A stretch of DNA of 64,000 nucleotides from Arthrobacter livingstonensis (GTDB lineage: Bacteria; Actinomycetota; Actinomycetes; Actinomycetales; Micrococcaceae). Location of the stretch: the NCBI RefSeq assembly GCF_003219815.1, contig NZ_QJVD01000008.1:62001-126000 (forward strand), written 5' to 3'. The position numbers and the translations under genes were made by a program. Below the pieces are notes generated by a model. It worked only from the letters and a program-made list of their open reading frames with translations, searched no databases and was not told the DNA's origin. This document shows positions 17,075-27,543 of this stretch, in pieces; positions within the stretch are counted from its first letter, which is position 1; the number at the start of each line of letters is the position of its first letter.

Positions 17075-17854
17075 GTGGACTTTCTGCGATGGCTCTTTGA
17101 CGCCAAGTACGAATTCGCCGGCGGCGGTTTCCTGCTGTGGCGAGAAGTCATAGGCAATCTTTTTGGGCTCGCCAGCGCCCTCGGCGGCATGCGCCGTAAA
17201 ATCTGGGCATGGCCGGTCGGCATTGTCGGCAACGCGCTCCTGTTCACGGTCTTCATGGGCTCCGTCTTCGACTCGCCCGTTTACGCAAACCTGCTGGGCC
17301 AGGCCGGACGCCAAATCATGTTCATCGCCGTCTCGGTGTACGGTTGGCAGCGCTGGCGCCAATCACGGATCCTGAAGTCCGACGGCGGAGGCTCCCCGGG
17401 CGCGGCTGTCGCGCCCCGCTGGGCCGGGGTCCGGACGCGGTGGCTGCTGGTTGCCGCCATGGTGGCCGGTACCGCGCTCCTCACTCCTGCCTTCCGGGCA
17501 CTGGGTTCCTACGAACCCGTCTGGGCGGACGCGTGGATCTTCATGGGTTCCCTGCTGGCAACTTATGGCATGGCCAAGGGGTGGGTGGAGTTCTGGCTCA
17601 TCTGGGTGGCCGTGGACATCGTGGGCGTGCCGCTGCTCTTCAGCGCCGGTTACTACGCCTCCGCCTTCATGTATATCTTCTACGGGGCGTTCACCCTGGC
17701 CGGCTTCTTCGTCTGGTGGCGGGTGGGGCGCACTGCCGCTGCCGCTGCCGCTGCCGCGACTGTGTCCGTCGACGCGGCGTTTCCCGACATCAGCGTACGC
17801 ACCACCGTCCCCGGCGCCGTGACGGACACCAGCAGAAATGAGGCCAGGCAATGA
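17075..17854 (+). CDS. ribM: riboflavin transporter RibM/PnuX (PnuC family)
   Basis: A 259-residue protein with six or seven membrane helices and PnuC-family features (GFLLWREVIGNLFGLASAL, VFMGSVFDSPVYANLLGQAG, FWLIWVAVDIVGVPLLF). PnuC relatives directly controlled by an FMN riboswitch are the actinobacterial riboflavin facilitators RibM/PnuX, rather than nicotinamide riboside carriers. The GTG at 17075 has GGGTAGG upstream. A central linker (about 105-125) and an Ala-rich C-terminus (AAAAAAAATVSV) are cytoplasmic. It overlaps ribD by 4 bp, so uptake and synthesis are coupled under one riboswitch. Confidence 0.93.
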   Translation: MDFLRWLFDAKYEFAGGGFLLWREVIGNLFGLASALGGMRRKIWAWPVGIVGNALLFTVFMGSVFDSPVYANLLGQAGRQIMFIAVSVYGWQRWRQSRILKSDGGGSPGAAVAPRWAGVRTRWLLVAAMVAGTALLTPAFRALGSYEPVWADAWIFMGSLLATYGMAKGWVEFWLIWVAVDIVGVPLLFSAGYYASAFMYIFYGAFTLAGFFVWWRVGRTAAAAAAAATVSVDAAFPDISVRTTVPGAVTDTSRNEARQ

Positions 17855-18954
17855 GTCCCACCACGGACCGCAATCTTGAATTCGATGCCTTCAGCGATGC
17901 CGTCATCGTCGCCATGGAGACCGCCCTGGCCGCGGCGCGGCAGGGCGTGCGCGGCGCCAACCCGTTGGTGGGGGCCGTCATCATCGACGCCGACGGCACG
18001 GTCCTGGCGATCGGCCGGCATCTCGGTGCCGGCACGCCCCACGCCGAGGCCGACGCCATCAACTCGCTGCGCGGCACCCGCCGGGACCTGTCGGCGGCCA
18101 CCATGGTGGTCACGCTCGAACCGTGCGACCACCAGGGCCGCACCGCGCCCTGCTCGCAGGCCATCATCGACGCGGGAATCGGCAACGTGGTCTACGCCGT
18201 CGACGACCCCCATGCCCAGGCAGCCGGAGGGGCGGACAGGCTCCGCCTCGAAGGCATCAACGTCCGCTCCGGGCTCATGGACACGGAGGCGCTGGACATG
18301 AACAGGCAGTGGTTTGCGGCCGTGAAGGCCGGGCGGCCGTTTGTCACGGCCCGGCTGGCCCAAACCGTGGACAGCCGCATCGCCGCCGCCGACGGCACCA
18401 GCCAGTGGATCACTTCCCCCGAATCCCGGCAGGACTCGCACACGCTGCGCGGCCGGGTGGACGCGATTGTGGTCGGCACCGGCACAGTCATGGCGGACAA
18501 TCCCCGGCTGACGGCCCGCGGCCCCGATGGCAGCGAATCCGCGCACCAGCCGCTGCGCGTCGTCATGGGGCTTCGGGAGGTCGCGGCGGATGCCGCCGTG
18601 CGCCACCGCCAGGACCCCGGGTTCCTGCAGCTGCACACGCACGATCCCGCCGTCGTCGTGCGCGAACTGCACAGCCGCGGCGTGGGGCACCTCATGATCG
18701 AGGGCGGCTCCAAAATCAGTGCCGCCTTCCTCGCAGCAGGGCTGGTGGACGAGCTGATCGTTTACCTGGCTCCCACGCTCCTTGGCTCGGGCATTCCGGC
18801 GCTGAACGACCTCGGCATCGGCACCCTCGCCCAGGCCCAGCAATGGGAATGGGACGCCACCACCACCGGGCCCGTGGAACGGCTGGGTCCGGACCTCAAG
18901 CTCACCCTCATGCCGGCAAAGGCGCCGGCCACGACCAACGCAGAAGGACACTAG
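17851..18954 (+). CDS. ribD: bifunctional pyrimidine deaminase/reductase RibD
   Basis: A 367-residue enzyme for the second and third steps of riboflavin synthesis. The N-terminal deaminase domain (about 15-150) has the zinc site PHAEADA and EPCDHQGRTAPC. The C-terminal reductase domain (about 160-360) shows FVTARLAQTVDSRIA, VGTGTVMADNPRLTAR and LMIEGGSKISAAFLAAG. The start overlaps ribM by ATGA. Length is normal. Confidence 0.96.
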   Translation: MSPTTDRNLEFDAFSDAVIVAMETALAAARQGVRGANPLVGAVIIDADGTVLAIGRHLGAGTPHAEADAINSLRGTRRDLSAATMVVTLEPCDHQGRTAPCSQAIIDAGIGNVVYAVDDPHAQAAGGADRLRLEGINVRSGLMDTEALDMNRQWFAAVKAGRPFVTARLAQTVDSRIAAADGTSQWITSPESRQDSHTLRGRVDAIVVGTGTVMADNPRLTARGPDGSESAHQPLRVVMGLREVAADAAVRHRQDPGFLQLHTHDPAVVVRELHSRGVGHLMIEGGSKISAAFLAAGLVDELIVYLAPTLLGSGIPALNDLGIGTLAQAQQWEWDATTTGPVERLGPDLKLTLMPAKAPATTNAEGH

Positions 18955-18956
18955 AG

Positions 18957-19631
18957 ATGTTTACCGGAATTATTGAAGGCCGCGGCACCGTGGTCCGGCT
19001 GGACACACACGCGGATTCGGACAGTGCGACGCTGGTGCTGGACACTTCATCGGCGGGCGGGACCGCCGTCGGCCTCGGGCTGGGCGGCTCCATCGCCGTG
19101 AACGGCGTGTGCCTGACCGCCGTGCGGATCGACGGCGCCACCGTGGAGGTGGACGTCATGGGCGAGACACTGCAGCGGACCACCACCGGCACACTTGCCG
19201 GCGGCGGCACGGTCAACCTGGAGCGCTGCGTCCCTGCCGGGGGGCGCCTGGACGGGCATGTGGTCCAGGGGCACGTCGACGGCGTGGGCGCGCTCCTGGA
19301 ACGGGAAAACCAGGGTAATTGGGACCGGCTGCGTTTCTCCGTGCCCTTCCCGCTGTCCCGCTACATCGCCGAAAAAGGTTCCATTGCCGTAGACGGCGTG
19401 TCCCTCACCGTCACGGCGGTGAGCGCGGCGCAGGAAGCGCAGCAGTGGTTTGAAGTGGGGCTGATCCCCGTCACGCTCGCCAACACCGGGCTCGGCGAAA
19501 AACCCGTGGGCGGGCAGGTGAACCTGGAAGTGGACGTGCTGGCCAAATACGCCGAACGCCTGCTGCAGTTTGCCGTCCCGGTCCCCGCTGCCACCAGCGC
19601 CAACGCCACCGCCGGGGAGACTCAGCCATGA
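18957..19631 (+). CDS. ribE: riboflavin synthase alpha subunit
   Basis: A 224-residue protein with the characteristic duplicated lumazine-binding fold. The first half starts MFTGIIEGRGTVV and has GGSIAVNGVCLTAV; the second half repeats it with RYIAEKGSIAVDGVSLTV. It dismutates two dimethylribityllumazines to riboflavin. The ATG at 18957 is 2 bp after the ribD stop, and it overlaps ribB by 4 bp. Confidence 0.96.
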   Translation: MFTGIIEGRGTVVRLDTHADSDSATLVLDTSSAGGTAVGLGLGGSIAVNGVCLTAVRIDGATVEVDVMGETLQRTTTGTLAGGGTVNLERCVPAGGRLDGHVVQGHVDGVGALLERENQGNWDRLRFSVPFPLSRYIAEKGSIAVDGVSLTVTAVSAAQEAQQWFEVGLIPVTLANTGLGEKPVGGQVNLEVDVLAKYAERLLQFAVPVPAATSANATAGETQP

Positions 19632-20318
19632 GCGCCCTGACCAACCCGGACACGCTTCTGGACCCCGTGGAGGCCGCCATCACGGCCATCGCCGCCGGCC
19701 AGGCCGTGCTAGTGGTGGACGACGAAAACCGTGAAAACGAAGGCGACATCATCTTCGCCGCCCAGCACAGCACCCCGGCGCTGATGGGCTGGACCATCCG
19801 GCACAGCTCCGGCGTCATCTGCGTCCCCATGGACGATGCCCGCGCCAACGCCCTGGAGCTGCCGCCCATGGTGGTGCACAACCAGGACGCCAAGGGCACC
19901 GCCTACACGGTCAGCTGCGACGCGGCACAGGGAGTCTCCACGGGCATCAGCGCCACGGACCGGTCGCTGACCGCCACCATCCTCGCCGATCCCGCGTCGC
20001 GGTCCGACGCCGTTACCCGGCCCGGCCACATGTTCCCCCTGCGCGCCGTGCCCGGGGGTGTGCGGCAGCGGCCCGGCCACACGGAAGCCTCCGTGGAACT
20101 GTGCAGGCTGGCCGGCTGCGAGCCGGTTGCGATCATCGCCGAAGTGGTGGACGACGTCGGCCAAATGGTCAGGCTCGCCGGTCTGCGTGAGTTCGCCGAT
20201 GCCAACGCTCTGGTGTTGATCTCCATCGCCGACCTCGTGGCCCACCTCAACGCCACCGGCCGCGCCGGCCGTCCCGCCACGGGCCCCGGCGACGTTGCGG
20301 CAGCCGCGGGAGCCGGCC

Positions 20319-20326
<8 letters not shown>
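19628..20326 (+). CDS. ribB: 3,4-dihydroxy-2-butanone-4-phosphate synthase (stand-alone)
   Basis: A 232-residue DHBP synthase making the four-carbon unit from ribulose-5-P. Motifs: VVDDENRENEGDIIFAA (acidic metal-binding loop), TRPGHMFPLRAVPGGV and RPGHTEASVELCRLAG. In many bacteria this domain is fused to GTP cyclohydrolase II. Here it ends after VLISIADLVAHLNATGRAG with its own Ala/Gly-rich tail and stop. The next gene starts inside its last codons in another frame, so the two activities are made as separate, coupled polypeptides. Confidence 0.94.
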
Positions 20327-21493
<1,167 letters not shown>

Positions 21494-21513
21494 CGACCGC
21501 CAGCCGACGCGCC

Positions 21514-21640
21514 CGCGAGGTAGGGGCTGGTCCCCACGTCCTCCCAACGCTCGCAATCCCCTGACGCTCCCACTGCTCGCAAGCTCGCAGGGGGGCCCTC
21601 GCGTCAGTGGCCCCCGGACGCGTGGGCCCACCGGAAGGTG
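21514..21640. repeat. second copy of the GC-rich dispersed repeat
   Basis: It shares GGGGCTGGTCCCCACG, CTCCCAACGCTCGCAATCC, CTGACGCTCCCACTGCTCGC, AAGCTCGCAG and GCGTGGGCCCA with the copy at 3836-4053, but has one 26-bp unit instead of three. It sits right after an operon end (ribH), as the first copy sits after the hydrolase gene. It fills the first half of the 329-bp gap before hisE. Confidence 0.75.
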
Positions 21641-21747
21641 TCATTATCTCGAACCAGCAGATTCGTGGTGGCGGCCGTGGACGGGACCTTGATGATTTCG
21701 GCAGGCCCAACCACCAAGCACCGGGTAAACGCCACCCATTCAGCGTG

Positions 21748-21776
21748 TTGACAATTTCACATGCCGGACAATGCCC
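21748..21776 (+). promoter_or_regulatory. possible promoter of hisE
   Basis: A perfect -35 hexamer TTGACA at 21748 with a weak -10-like ACAATG about 15 bp on, 47 bp before the hisE start. The spacing is short, so this is tentative. Confidence 0.3.
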
Positions 21777-21822
21777 GCCATGAAATCCTTGAACCCGGCC
21801 CCAACCCAGTACGCTGGAGACC

Positions 21823-22086
21823 GTGAAGACCTTCGAATCCCTATATGAAGAGCTGAGTGAGAAAGCCGCAGCCCGGCCCACCGGCTCCCGCACCGTCGCC
21901 GAATTGGAATCCGGCATTCACGGCATCGGCAAGAAAGTGGTGGAGGAGGCCGCCGAGGTGTGGATGGCCGCCGAATATGAGTCGGATGAGGCCTGCGCCG
22001 AGGAGATTTCCCAGCTGTTCTACCACCTTCAGGTCATGATGATCGCCAAAGGTTTGACCCTTCAGGACGTTTACAAGCATCTCTAG
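21823..22086 (+). CDS. hisE: phosphoribosyl-ATP diphosphatase
   Basis: An 87-residue HisE, the pyrophosphohydrolase of the second histidine step. The MazG-like metal motif is [16 protein letters not shown] with [14 protein letters not shown]. Start is GTG 21823 ([11 protein letters not shown]). Followed 82 bp later by hisG, an arrangement typical of actinobacteria where hisE and hisG pair apart from the main his operon. The gap contains GGCACC...GGTGC and GCCAC...GTGGC short hairpins of unknown role. Confidence 0.94.
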   Translation: MKTFESLYEELSEKAAARPTGSRTVAELESGIHGIGKKVVEEAAEVWMAAEYESDEACAEEISQLFYHLQVMMIAKGLTLQDVYKHL

Positions 22087-22168
22087 CCACCTGCCGTGGC
22101 TGCTTATCCCTGAACCGGCACCATCACCTGGTGCACTCCTTTGCTGAACCGACCTGAAAGAGAATCCC

Positions 22169-23014
22169 ATGCTTAGAGTTGCCGTCCCGAACAAGGGTGC
22201 CCTGTCCGAAGCCGCCTCCGCCATGCTGGCCGAAGCGGGCTACCGCCAGCGGCGCGACAGCCGCGAACTGGTCATGGTGGACCCCGAAAACAATGTTGAA
22301 TTCTTCTTCCTGCGCCCCCGCGACATTGCGGTGTACGTTGGTGCCGGCACGCTCGACGTCGGCATCACCGGCCGGGACCTGCTGATGGACGCACAGGTGG
22401 ACGCCGACGAGCTGCTGCCGCTGGGCTTCGCCGTCTCCACGTTCCGCTTTGCCGGTCCCGTGGGCCACTTCAGCACCGCCGCAGAGCTCGAAGGCAAGCG
22501 CCTGGCCACCAGCTACGACGGACTGCTGCGCGAATACCTCGCCGAACTGGGCATCAAGGCCAAGGTGGTCCGGCTTGACGGCGCCGTGGAATCCTCCGTG
22601 CGCCTCGGCGTGGCGGACGCCATTGCCGACGTCGTCGAGACCGGCAGCACACTCAAGGCCGCCGGCATGGAAATTTTCGGCGAACCGATCCTGAATTCCG
22701 AGGCCCTGCTCATCGGCCGCCGCGGCGTGACCCCGCCTCCCGGCGTAGAGGTGTTGATCCGCCGCCTGCACAGCGTCCTGGTGGCCCGCCAGTATGTCCT
22801 GCTCGACTACGACGTGCCAAAGACGCTGATGGAAAAGGCCACCGCGCTGACCCCCGGACTGGAATCGCCCACGGTGTCCCCGCTGCGCGACTCTGACTGG
22901 GTAGCCGTCCGTTCCATGGTCTCCGCCAAGGACACCAACCGGATCATGGACGAGCTGTACGAGCTGGGCGCCCGCGCCATCCTGGTCAGCAGCATCCACG
23001 CCTGCCGCATCTAG
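22169..23014 (+). CDS. hisG: ATP phosphoribosyltransferase (long form)
   Basis: A 281-residue long-form HisG, first enzyme of histidine synthesis. Catalytic domains cover about 1-205 (VAVPNKGALSEAASAML, DVGITGRDLLMD, DAIADVVETGSTLKAAG with the PRPP loop). The C-terminal ACT-like regulatory domain (about 210-281) is expected to bind histidine for feedback inhibition. The ATG at 22169 is preceded by GAAAGAGAA. hisF follows after 12 bp. Confidence 0.96.
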   Translation: MLRVAVPNKGALSEAASAMLAEAGYRQRRDSRELVMVDPENNVEFFFLRPRDIAVYVGAGTLDVGITGRDLLMDAQVDADELLPLGFAVSTFRFAGPVGHFSTAAELEGKRLATSYDGLLREYLAELGIKAKVVRLDGAVESSVRLGVADAIADVVETGSTLKAAGMEIFGEPILNSEALLIGRRGVTPPPGVEVLIRRLHSVLVARQYVLLDYDVPKTLMEKATALTPGLESPTVSPLRDSDWVAVRSMVSAKDTNRIMDELYELGARAILVSSIHACRI

Positions 23015-23026
23015 AAGGGTGTTGTC

Positions 23027-23797
23027 ATGAGTGTTGCCATCCGAGTCATTCCCTGCCTGGACGTCGATGCCGGCCGCGTGGTCAAGGGCGTCAAGTTCCA
23101 AAACCTGCGCGACGCCGGCGACCCGGTGGAACTGGCCCAGCGCTACGACCGTGCCGGCGCCGACGAACTCACCTTCCTGGACGTCACCGCGTCTTCCGGC
23201 AACCGGGAGACCACCTTTGACGTCGTGTCCCGCACGGCCGAGCAGGTGTTCATCCCGCTGACCGTGGGCGGTGGGGTCCGTGAGGTCGCCGACGTCGACA
23301 AGCTGCTGCGCTGCGGCGCTGACAAGGCGTCCATCAACACCGCCGCCATCGCCCGCCCCGACGTCATCGATGAGATCACGCGGCGCTTTGGCTCGCAGGT
23401 CCTGGTGCTCAGCGTTGACGCGCGGCGTACCCGGGAGGGGCACACGCCGTCGGGCTTTGAGGTCACCACCCACGGCGGGCGCAAGGGCACGGGCATCGAC
23501 GCAGTTGAGTGGGCCCGTGAAGCCGCCGACCGAGGCGTGGGGGAGATCCTGCTCAATTCGATCGACGCCGACGGAACCAAGGAAGGGTTCGATCTTGAGC
23601 TCATCCGCCTGGTCCGCGCCGCCGTGCACGTGCCGATCATCGCATCCGGCGGGGCCGGTGCGCCCGAACACTTCCCTCCGGCCGTGGCGGCGGGCGCTAA
23701 CGCTGTTCTGGCGGCGTCAATCTTCCACTTCGGCCCGGACAACGCGATTGCTGACGTCAAGAAGGCCATCCGCGACGCCGGCTACGAAGTCCGCTAG
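23027..23797 (+). CDS. hisF: imidazole glycerol-phosphate synthase subunit HisF
   Basis: A 256-residue cyclase subunit. The half-barrel duplication is visible with catalytic Asp residues in [17 protein letters not shown] and [26 protein letters not shown] binds phosphate. It pairs with HisH, not encoded here. The start at ATG 23027 follows GAAGGGTG. It ends an operon hisE-hisG-hisF closed by a terminator. Confidence 0.96.
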   Translation: MSVAIRVIPCLDVDAGRVVKGVKFQNLRDAGDPVELAQRYDRAGADELTFLDVTASSGNRETTFDVVSRTAEQVFIPLTVGGGVREVADVDKLLRCGADKASINTAAIARPDVIDEITRRFGSQVLVLSVDARRTREGHTPSGFEVTTHGGRKGTGIDAVEWAREAADRGVGEILLNSIDADGTKEGFDLELIRLVRAAVHVPIIASGGAGAPEHFPPAVAAGANAVLAASIFHFGPDNAIADVKKAIRDAGYEVR

Positions 23798-23811
23798 CCC
23801 CGCCACCATGG

Positions 23812-23863
23812 ACGCTCCCTCACCGTCAGCCACACCAGCCGGCGATTGCTGAGGGAGCGTTTT
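23812..23863 (+). terminator. terminator after hisF
   Basis: ACGCTCCCTCA (23812-23822) pairs with TGAGGGAGCGT (23850-23860), followed by TTTT. Lies between the convergent hisF and TIGR03085 genes. Confidence 0.88.
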
Positions 23864-23899
23864 GATTTGGCACCCGAAAGTGGGGGAGCGCCGGTGGGG

Positions 23900-24544
23900 C
23901 TACAGACCTACGGGCGCCGTGCGCAGCAGTGCGACGGCGTCGGCCTGGCCCTCAAAGGAGACCAAGGCCTGGCCGGTGCGGCCGTTGGCATGCATGAGGA
24001 GCTCGCCGGGTTCGCCAATAATGGCCACTGAGACCGGTGCGCGCTTGGCCACGTGGCGCAGCCCTGCCGGGTTGACCAGCACAATGCCCAGGTCGACGCT
24101 GCGGTAAAGAATGGCGGCACGCTTGACCAATTCGGCCCACAGTGCACGGGAGTATCCGGGGTCCAGGGCGCGGGGCGCCCAGCGGTCGGTGGCGCGGCGG
24201 ACGTCCTCGGTATGGATAAAAAATTCAACGAGGTTTGCGCTGTGGTCGACCGCGCGCAGGGCGAACGGGGAAAGCCTCGGCGGGCCGCTGCGGAATTTCT
24301 CCACGAGCTCGGCGAAGGGCTCCGGAGTCGAAGCCGCTGCGGCCAGCCTGGCTGTTGCCTTCTCCGAAACCTTATTCCACGGCTTGACGACCAGGCCCAG
24401 CCCCACCTTCGGGCTGTGCTCGCGCAGATAGAGGTGTGCAGCCAGTTCCTGGGTCCGCCATCCGGCACACAGTGTAGGCGCTCCGGGACCGGCGGCCAGC
24501 AGGGTCTCAGCGAGGACTTCACGGGATGGTTCAACAAATTGCAT
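23900..24544 (-). CDS. TIGR03085-family (DinB/MDMPI-like) metal-binding protein
   Basis: A 214-residue protein resembling the actinobacterial TIGR03085 set, part of the DinB/maleylpyruvate-isomerase-N fold. The N-terminus [20 protein letters not shown], the [19 protein letters not shown] block (with a metal-type His) and [20 protein letters not shown] are the recognisable parts. Members often depend on mycothiol, but the reaction is unknown here. Start: the ATG at 24544 is chosen over one at 24562 because the family begins M-x-FVEPSR. Divergent from hisI. Confidence 0.8.
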   Translation of the reverse strand: MQFVEPSREVLAETLLAAGPGAPTLCAGWRTQELAAHLYLREHSPKVGLGLVVKPWNKVSEKATARLAAAASTPEPFAELVEKFRSGPPRLSPFALRAVDHSANLVEFFIHTEDVRRATDRWAPRALDPGYSRALWAELVKRAAILYRSVDLGIVLVNPAGLRHVAKRAPVSVAIIGEPGELLMHANGRTGQALVSFEGQADAVALLRTAPVGL

Positions 24545-24680
24545 CACTTGTGAAATTAGCATGTATTGGCCACCAGTGGCACCAGGAACCGCCGTAAGGA
24601 TGCGCCATGTTCACCAATGTGCCGCACGGAAGCCGTGGGCGGGGCGTCGGGAAACTTTTCTGGCACTAGAATTGACGGTG

Positions 24681-25121
24681 ATGCCGCACATCCCAGAACC
24701 CCAGCCCGTGTCCGTCCCACCTGCCGGCAGCCGCTCCGCGGCGCCGGCCGGACAGGGCGCCGCAGCCCTGCCGGAAGAGGTCGCGGCGCTGTTGAAGCGT
24801 GATGCCGCCGGACTGGTGGCCGCCGTCGTCCAGCAGTTCGACAGCGGCGAGGTGCTGATGCTTGGCTGGATGGACGACGAAGCCTTGCGGCGGACCCTGA
24901 CCACCGGCCGGGTGACGTTCTGGTCGCGGTCCCGCCGTGAGTATTGGCGCAAGGGTGACACCTCCGGACATGTCCAGTTCGTCAAGTCCGTGGCCGTCGA
25001 CTGCGACGGTGACGCCCTGCTGGTCACGGTCGACCAGGTTGGCGCCGCCTGCCACACGGGCACCCGGACCTGCTTCGAGGGCCGCGGGCTGGCAGCAGTG
25101 GTCGGCCACCGCGGCGCATAG
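24681..25121 (+). CDS. hisI: phosphoribosyl-AMP cyclohydrolase
   Basis: A 146-residue HisI, third histidine step. Motifs: [37 protein letters not shown], the metal site DCDGDALLV, and [12 protein letters not shown] with conserved Cys. Residues 1-30 are a Pro/Ala-rich tail. A GTG lies immediately upstream of the ATG at 24681, and there is no clear ribosome site. Placed directly before trpE, 48 bp away, so his and trp functions are adjacent. Confidence 0.95.
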   Translation: MPHIPEPQPVSVPPAGSRSAAPAGQGAAALPEEVAALLKRDAAGLVAAVVQQFDSGEVLMLGWMDDEALRRTLTTGRVTFWSRSRREYWRKGDTSGHVQFVKSVAVDCDGDALLVTVDQVGAACHTGTRTCFEGRGLAAVVGHRGA

Positions 25122-25169
25122 GGCCACAGACCTCCACCCGCCCGCTTGATTACGAAAGTGCGTTCAAAC

Positions 25170-26855
25170 ATGGAAGATCTTGGCGTCATCAGCCCCACGC
25201 TCGACGAGTTCCGTGAGCTCGCCCGCACCCGCCGGGTGGTCCCCGTCCGCCTGAAGGTGCTGGTGGATGCGCAAACGCCGATCGGCCTTTACCGCACTTT
25301 GGCTGCCGGGGCGCCCGGAACGTTCCTGATGGAGTCGGCAGCCGCCGGCGGCGTCTGGTCCCGCTACTCCTTCATCGGCGTGAAGTCGGGCGCCACGCTC
25401 ACCACCAACGACGGCGAGGCCCACTGGCAGGGCGAGCCCCCCGTGGGCGTACCCCTGGGCGGGAATCCCGTGGCTGCCATGGAGGCGACGTTGAAGCTGC
25501 TGGCGACCGAACGTTTTGCGGACCTGCCGCCGTTCACCTCCGGTTTGGTCGGCTTTGTGGGCTGGGAATCGGTGCGGCACTGGGAAAAGCTGCCCTCTCC
25601 GCCGGAGGACGACCTGCTCCTGCCCGAGCTGGCCTTGAACCTTATCTCCGACATGGCCGTCCATGACAACGCCGAGGGCACGGTGCTGTTGATTGCCAAT
25701 GCCATCAATGTCAATGGCACGAACGACAATGTGGACAGGGCCTGGCAAGACGCCGTGACACGGGTCCGCGGCATGGTGGAGCAGCTGCGCACGCCGGTGG
25801 CTCAGCCCATGTCCGTCATGGACGTACCGGAGGCCTCCTTTGCGGACAGTGTCCGGGAACGCTGGAACCGCAATGAATATCTGAACGCCATTGACCGCGG
25901 CAAGGAAGCGATTGTCGACGGCGAAGTGTTCCAGGTGGTTGTCTCCCGGCGCTTTGAAATGGAATGCCGGGCCTCCGCCCTGGACGTGTACCGGGTGCTG
26001 CGCAACACGAATCCCAGCCCGTACATGTACCTGTACAGCTTTGAGGACGCCCACGGGAAGCCGTATTCGATCGTCGGTTCCTCTCCCGAGGCGCTGGTGA
26101 GCGTAATGGGTGACGAGGTCATCACGCACCCCATTGCCGGATCGCGGCCGCGTGGCAGGACAGTCGAGGAGGACAAGTTCCTGGCCCGGGACCTGCTGGC
26201 CGATGCCAAGGAACGCTCCGAGCACCTGATGCTTGTGGACCTCTCCCGCAACGACCTCTCCAAGGTGTGCGAGCCCGGCACGGTGGACGTGACGCAGTTC
26301 ATGGAGGTGGAGCGCTTCAGCCACATCATGCACCTTGTCTCGACCGTGGTCGGCAGGCTGAGTCCGGACAGGAACGCCTACGACGTCCTGGCCGCCACCT
26401 TCCCTGCCGGCACCCTTTCGGGCGCCCCCAAACCCCGGGCGCTGCGGCTCCTGGACGAACTTGAACCGCACCGCCGCGGCATCTATGGCGGCGTGGTGGG
26501 CTACCTTGACTTTGCCGGAGACATGGACATGGCCATCACGATTCGCTCCGCCCTGCTGCTGGACGGCAAGGCCTATGTCCAGGCCGGCGGCGGCATTGTG
26601 GCGGACTCCGTTAACGAAACCGAAGCCCAGGAAACCGTCAACAAGGCCGCAGCGCCGTTGCGTGCCGTCCATGCGGCCGCGTCCCTTCGGGCGCTGGGGG
26701 AGGTCGCAGGGGAGGTCACAGGGGACGTCACCGCGGAGGTCGCCGTGGAGGTCGCAGGGGACGTCACAGCGGACGTCTCCGCGGACGTCGCGGCGGCACC
26801 CCCAGAAGAACCCGCTGCGGAACCCGCCGCCGATCTCACCGGGAGCCCGTCATGA
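25170..26855 (+). CDS. trpE: anthranilate synthase component I
   Basis: A 561-residue TrpE, chorismate plus ammonia to anthranilate. The chorismate-binding domain shows DGEVFQVVVSRRFEMEC, NPSPYMYLYSFED, SSPEALVSV, HPIAGSRPRGRT (catalytic His region) and LSGAPKPRALRLLDELEPH. The N-terminal domain has an LLES-like feedback element (FLMESAAAGGVWSRYSFIG). The ATG at 25170 (MEDLGVISPTLDEFR) fits the family better than an upstream TTG at 25146. The core ends near residue 510; the remaining 50 residues are an unusual acidic Val/Glu/Asp repeat encoded by eight 12-bp units. The glutaminase partner TrpG is not in the window. Overlaps the next gene by ATGA. Confidence 0.96.
   Translation: MEDLGVISPTLDEFRELARTRRVVPVRLKVLVDAQTPIGLYRTLAAGAPGTFLMESAAAGGVWSRYSFIGVKSGATLTTNDGEAHWQGEPPVGVPLGGNPVAAMEATLKLLATERFADLPPFTSGLVGFVGWESVRHWEKLPSPPEDDLLLPELALNLISDMAVHDNAEGTVLLIANAINVNGTNDNVDRAWQDAVTRVRGMVEQLRTPVAQPMSVMDVPEASFADSVRERWNRNEYLNAIDRGKEAIVDGEVFQVVVSRRFEMECRASALDVYRVLRNTNPSPYMYLYSFEDAHGKPYSIVGSSPEALVSVMGDEVITHPIAGSRPRGRTVEEDKFLARDLLADAKERSEHLMLVDLSRNDLSKVCEPGTVDVTQFMEVERFSHIMHLVSTVVGRLSPDRNAYDVLAATFPAGTLSGAPKPRALRLLDELEPHRRGIYGGVVGYLDFAGDMDMAITIRSALLLDGKAYVQAGGGIVADSVNETEAQETVNKAAAPLRAVHAAASLRALGEVAGEVTGDVTAEVAVEVAGDVTADVSADVAAAPPEEPAAEPAADLTGSPS
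26700..26795 (+). repeat. eight tandem 12-bp units in the trpE 3' end
   Basis: Eight in-frame units of the form GA(G/C)GTCnnnGnG encode (E/D)-V-(A/T/S)-(G/A/V) tetrapeptides: EVAG EVTG DVTA EVAV EVAG DVTA DVSA DVAA. It lies after the conserved TrpE core, so copy number could vary without loss of activity. Confidence 0.9.
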
Positions 26856-27448
26856 GTGCAAAGCCCACCGTCCCCGCGTGGAAGCGCAAGTCAACGCTGA
26901 TCCTGGTGGCCGTCCTCGCGGCGCTGGCAGTCTTTGGCACTACCACGCAAACCTGGATTCACGTGTCCTTCGCACAGGGACAGGTGCAGCAGGCCAATCT
27001 CAACATCCCCGGCAGCAAGGCGGCCATCGCCGTCTCCGCCCTTGCCCTCGTGGCGCTGGCCGGGGCACTGGCCACGAGCATCGCCGGCCGGGTCTCGCGG
27101 ATCATCACCAGCGCCATCGTCCTGTTGGGCGCGGTGGGGATCATCGCCGTCGTGCTGGGGCTGCTGGCGGATCCCTCCGCGGCCGCCATGGCCGAGGTGG
27201 GCAAGGCCACCGGCGTCGTGGGCGTGGCCAGCAACGCGACCACCACGTGGTTCCCGGTGGCCGCCGTGGCAGCGTCCGCCGTGCTCGCCGCCGCTGCCGC
27301 CCTCATCCTGTGGGCGGGCCGGGGCTGGAACGTGCGCACCAAGTACGACGCCGCCCCCTCCTCCGCGTCGCAGGCCGCCGCCAGCGGGCCGATCGACGAG
27401 ATTGACAGCTGGGACCAGCTCAGCCGCGGCGACGATCCCACGGCCTAG
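26852..27448 (+). CDS. Trp biosynthesis-associated membrane protein
   Basis: A 198-residue protein with four predicted helices (about 15-35, 55-75, 82-105, 130-160) and a hydrophilic C-terminus (IDEIDSWDQLSRGDDP). It belongs to the actinobacterial family found between trpE and trpC (TIGR02234-like). Its function is unknown. It is translationally coupled to trpE by a 4-bp overlap. The loop WIHVSFAQGQVQQANLNIPG is external. Confidence 0.88.
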   Translation: MSAKPTVPAWKRKSTLILVAVLAALAVFGTTTQTWIHVSFAQGQVQQANLNIPGSKAAIAVSALALVALAGALATSIAGRVSRIITSAIVLLGAVGIIAVVLGLLADPSAAAMAEVGKATGVVGVASNATTTWFPVAAVAASAVLAAAAALILWAGRGWNVRTKYDAAPSSASQAAASGPIDEIDSWDQLSRGDDPTA

Positions 27449-27543
27449 AACGGGCAGAAGTCGCCTGCGCGGCGGGGTTTCGGCTTCCGCAGGCATCTAA
27501 TGGCAGAATGTATTGCAGTATCCGCATCAAAGGGAGATTTACC

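Noticed and set aside
22124-23671. Minus-strand frame of 515 codons opposite hisG/hisF
   Set aside because: Antisense shadow of two recognised histidine enzymes.
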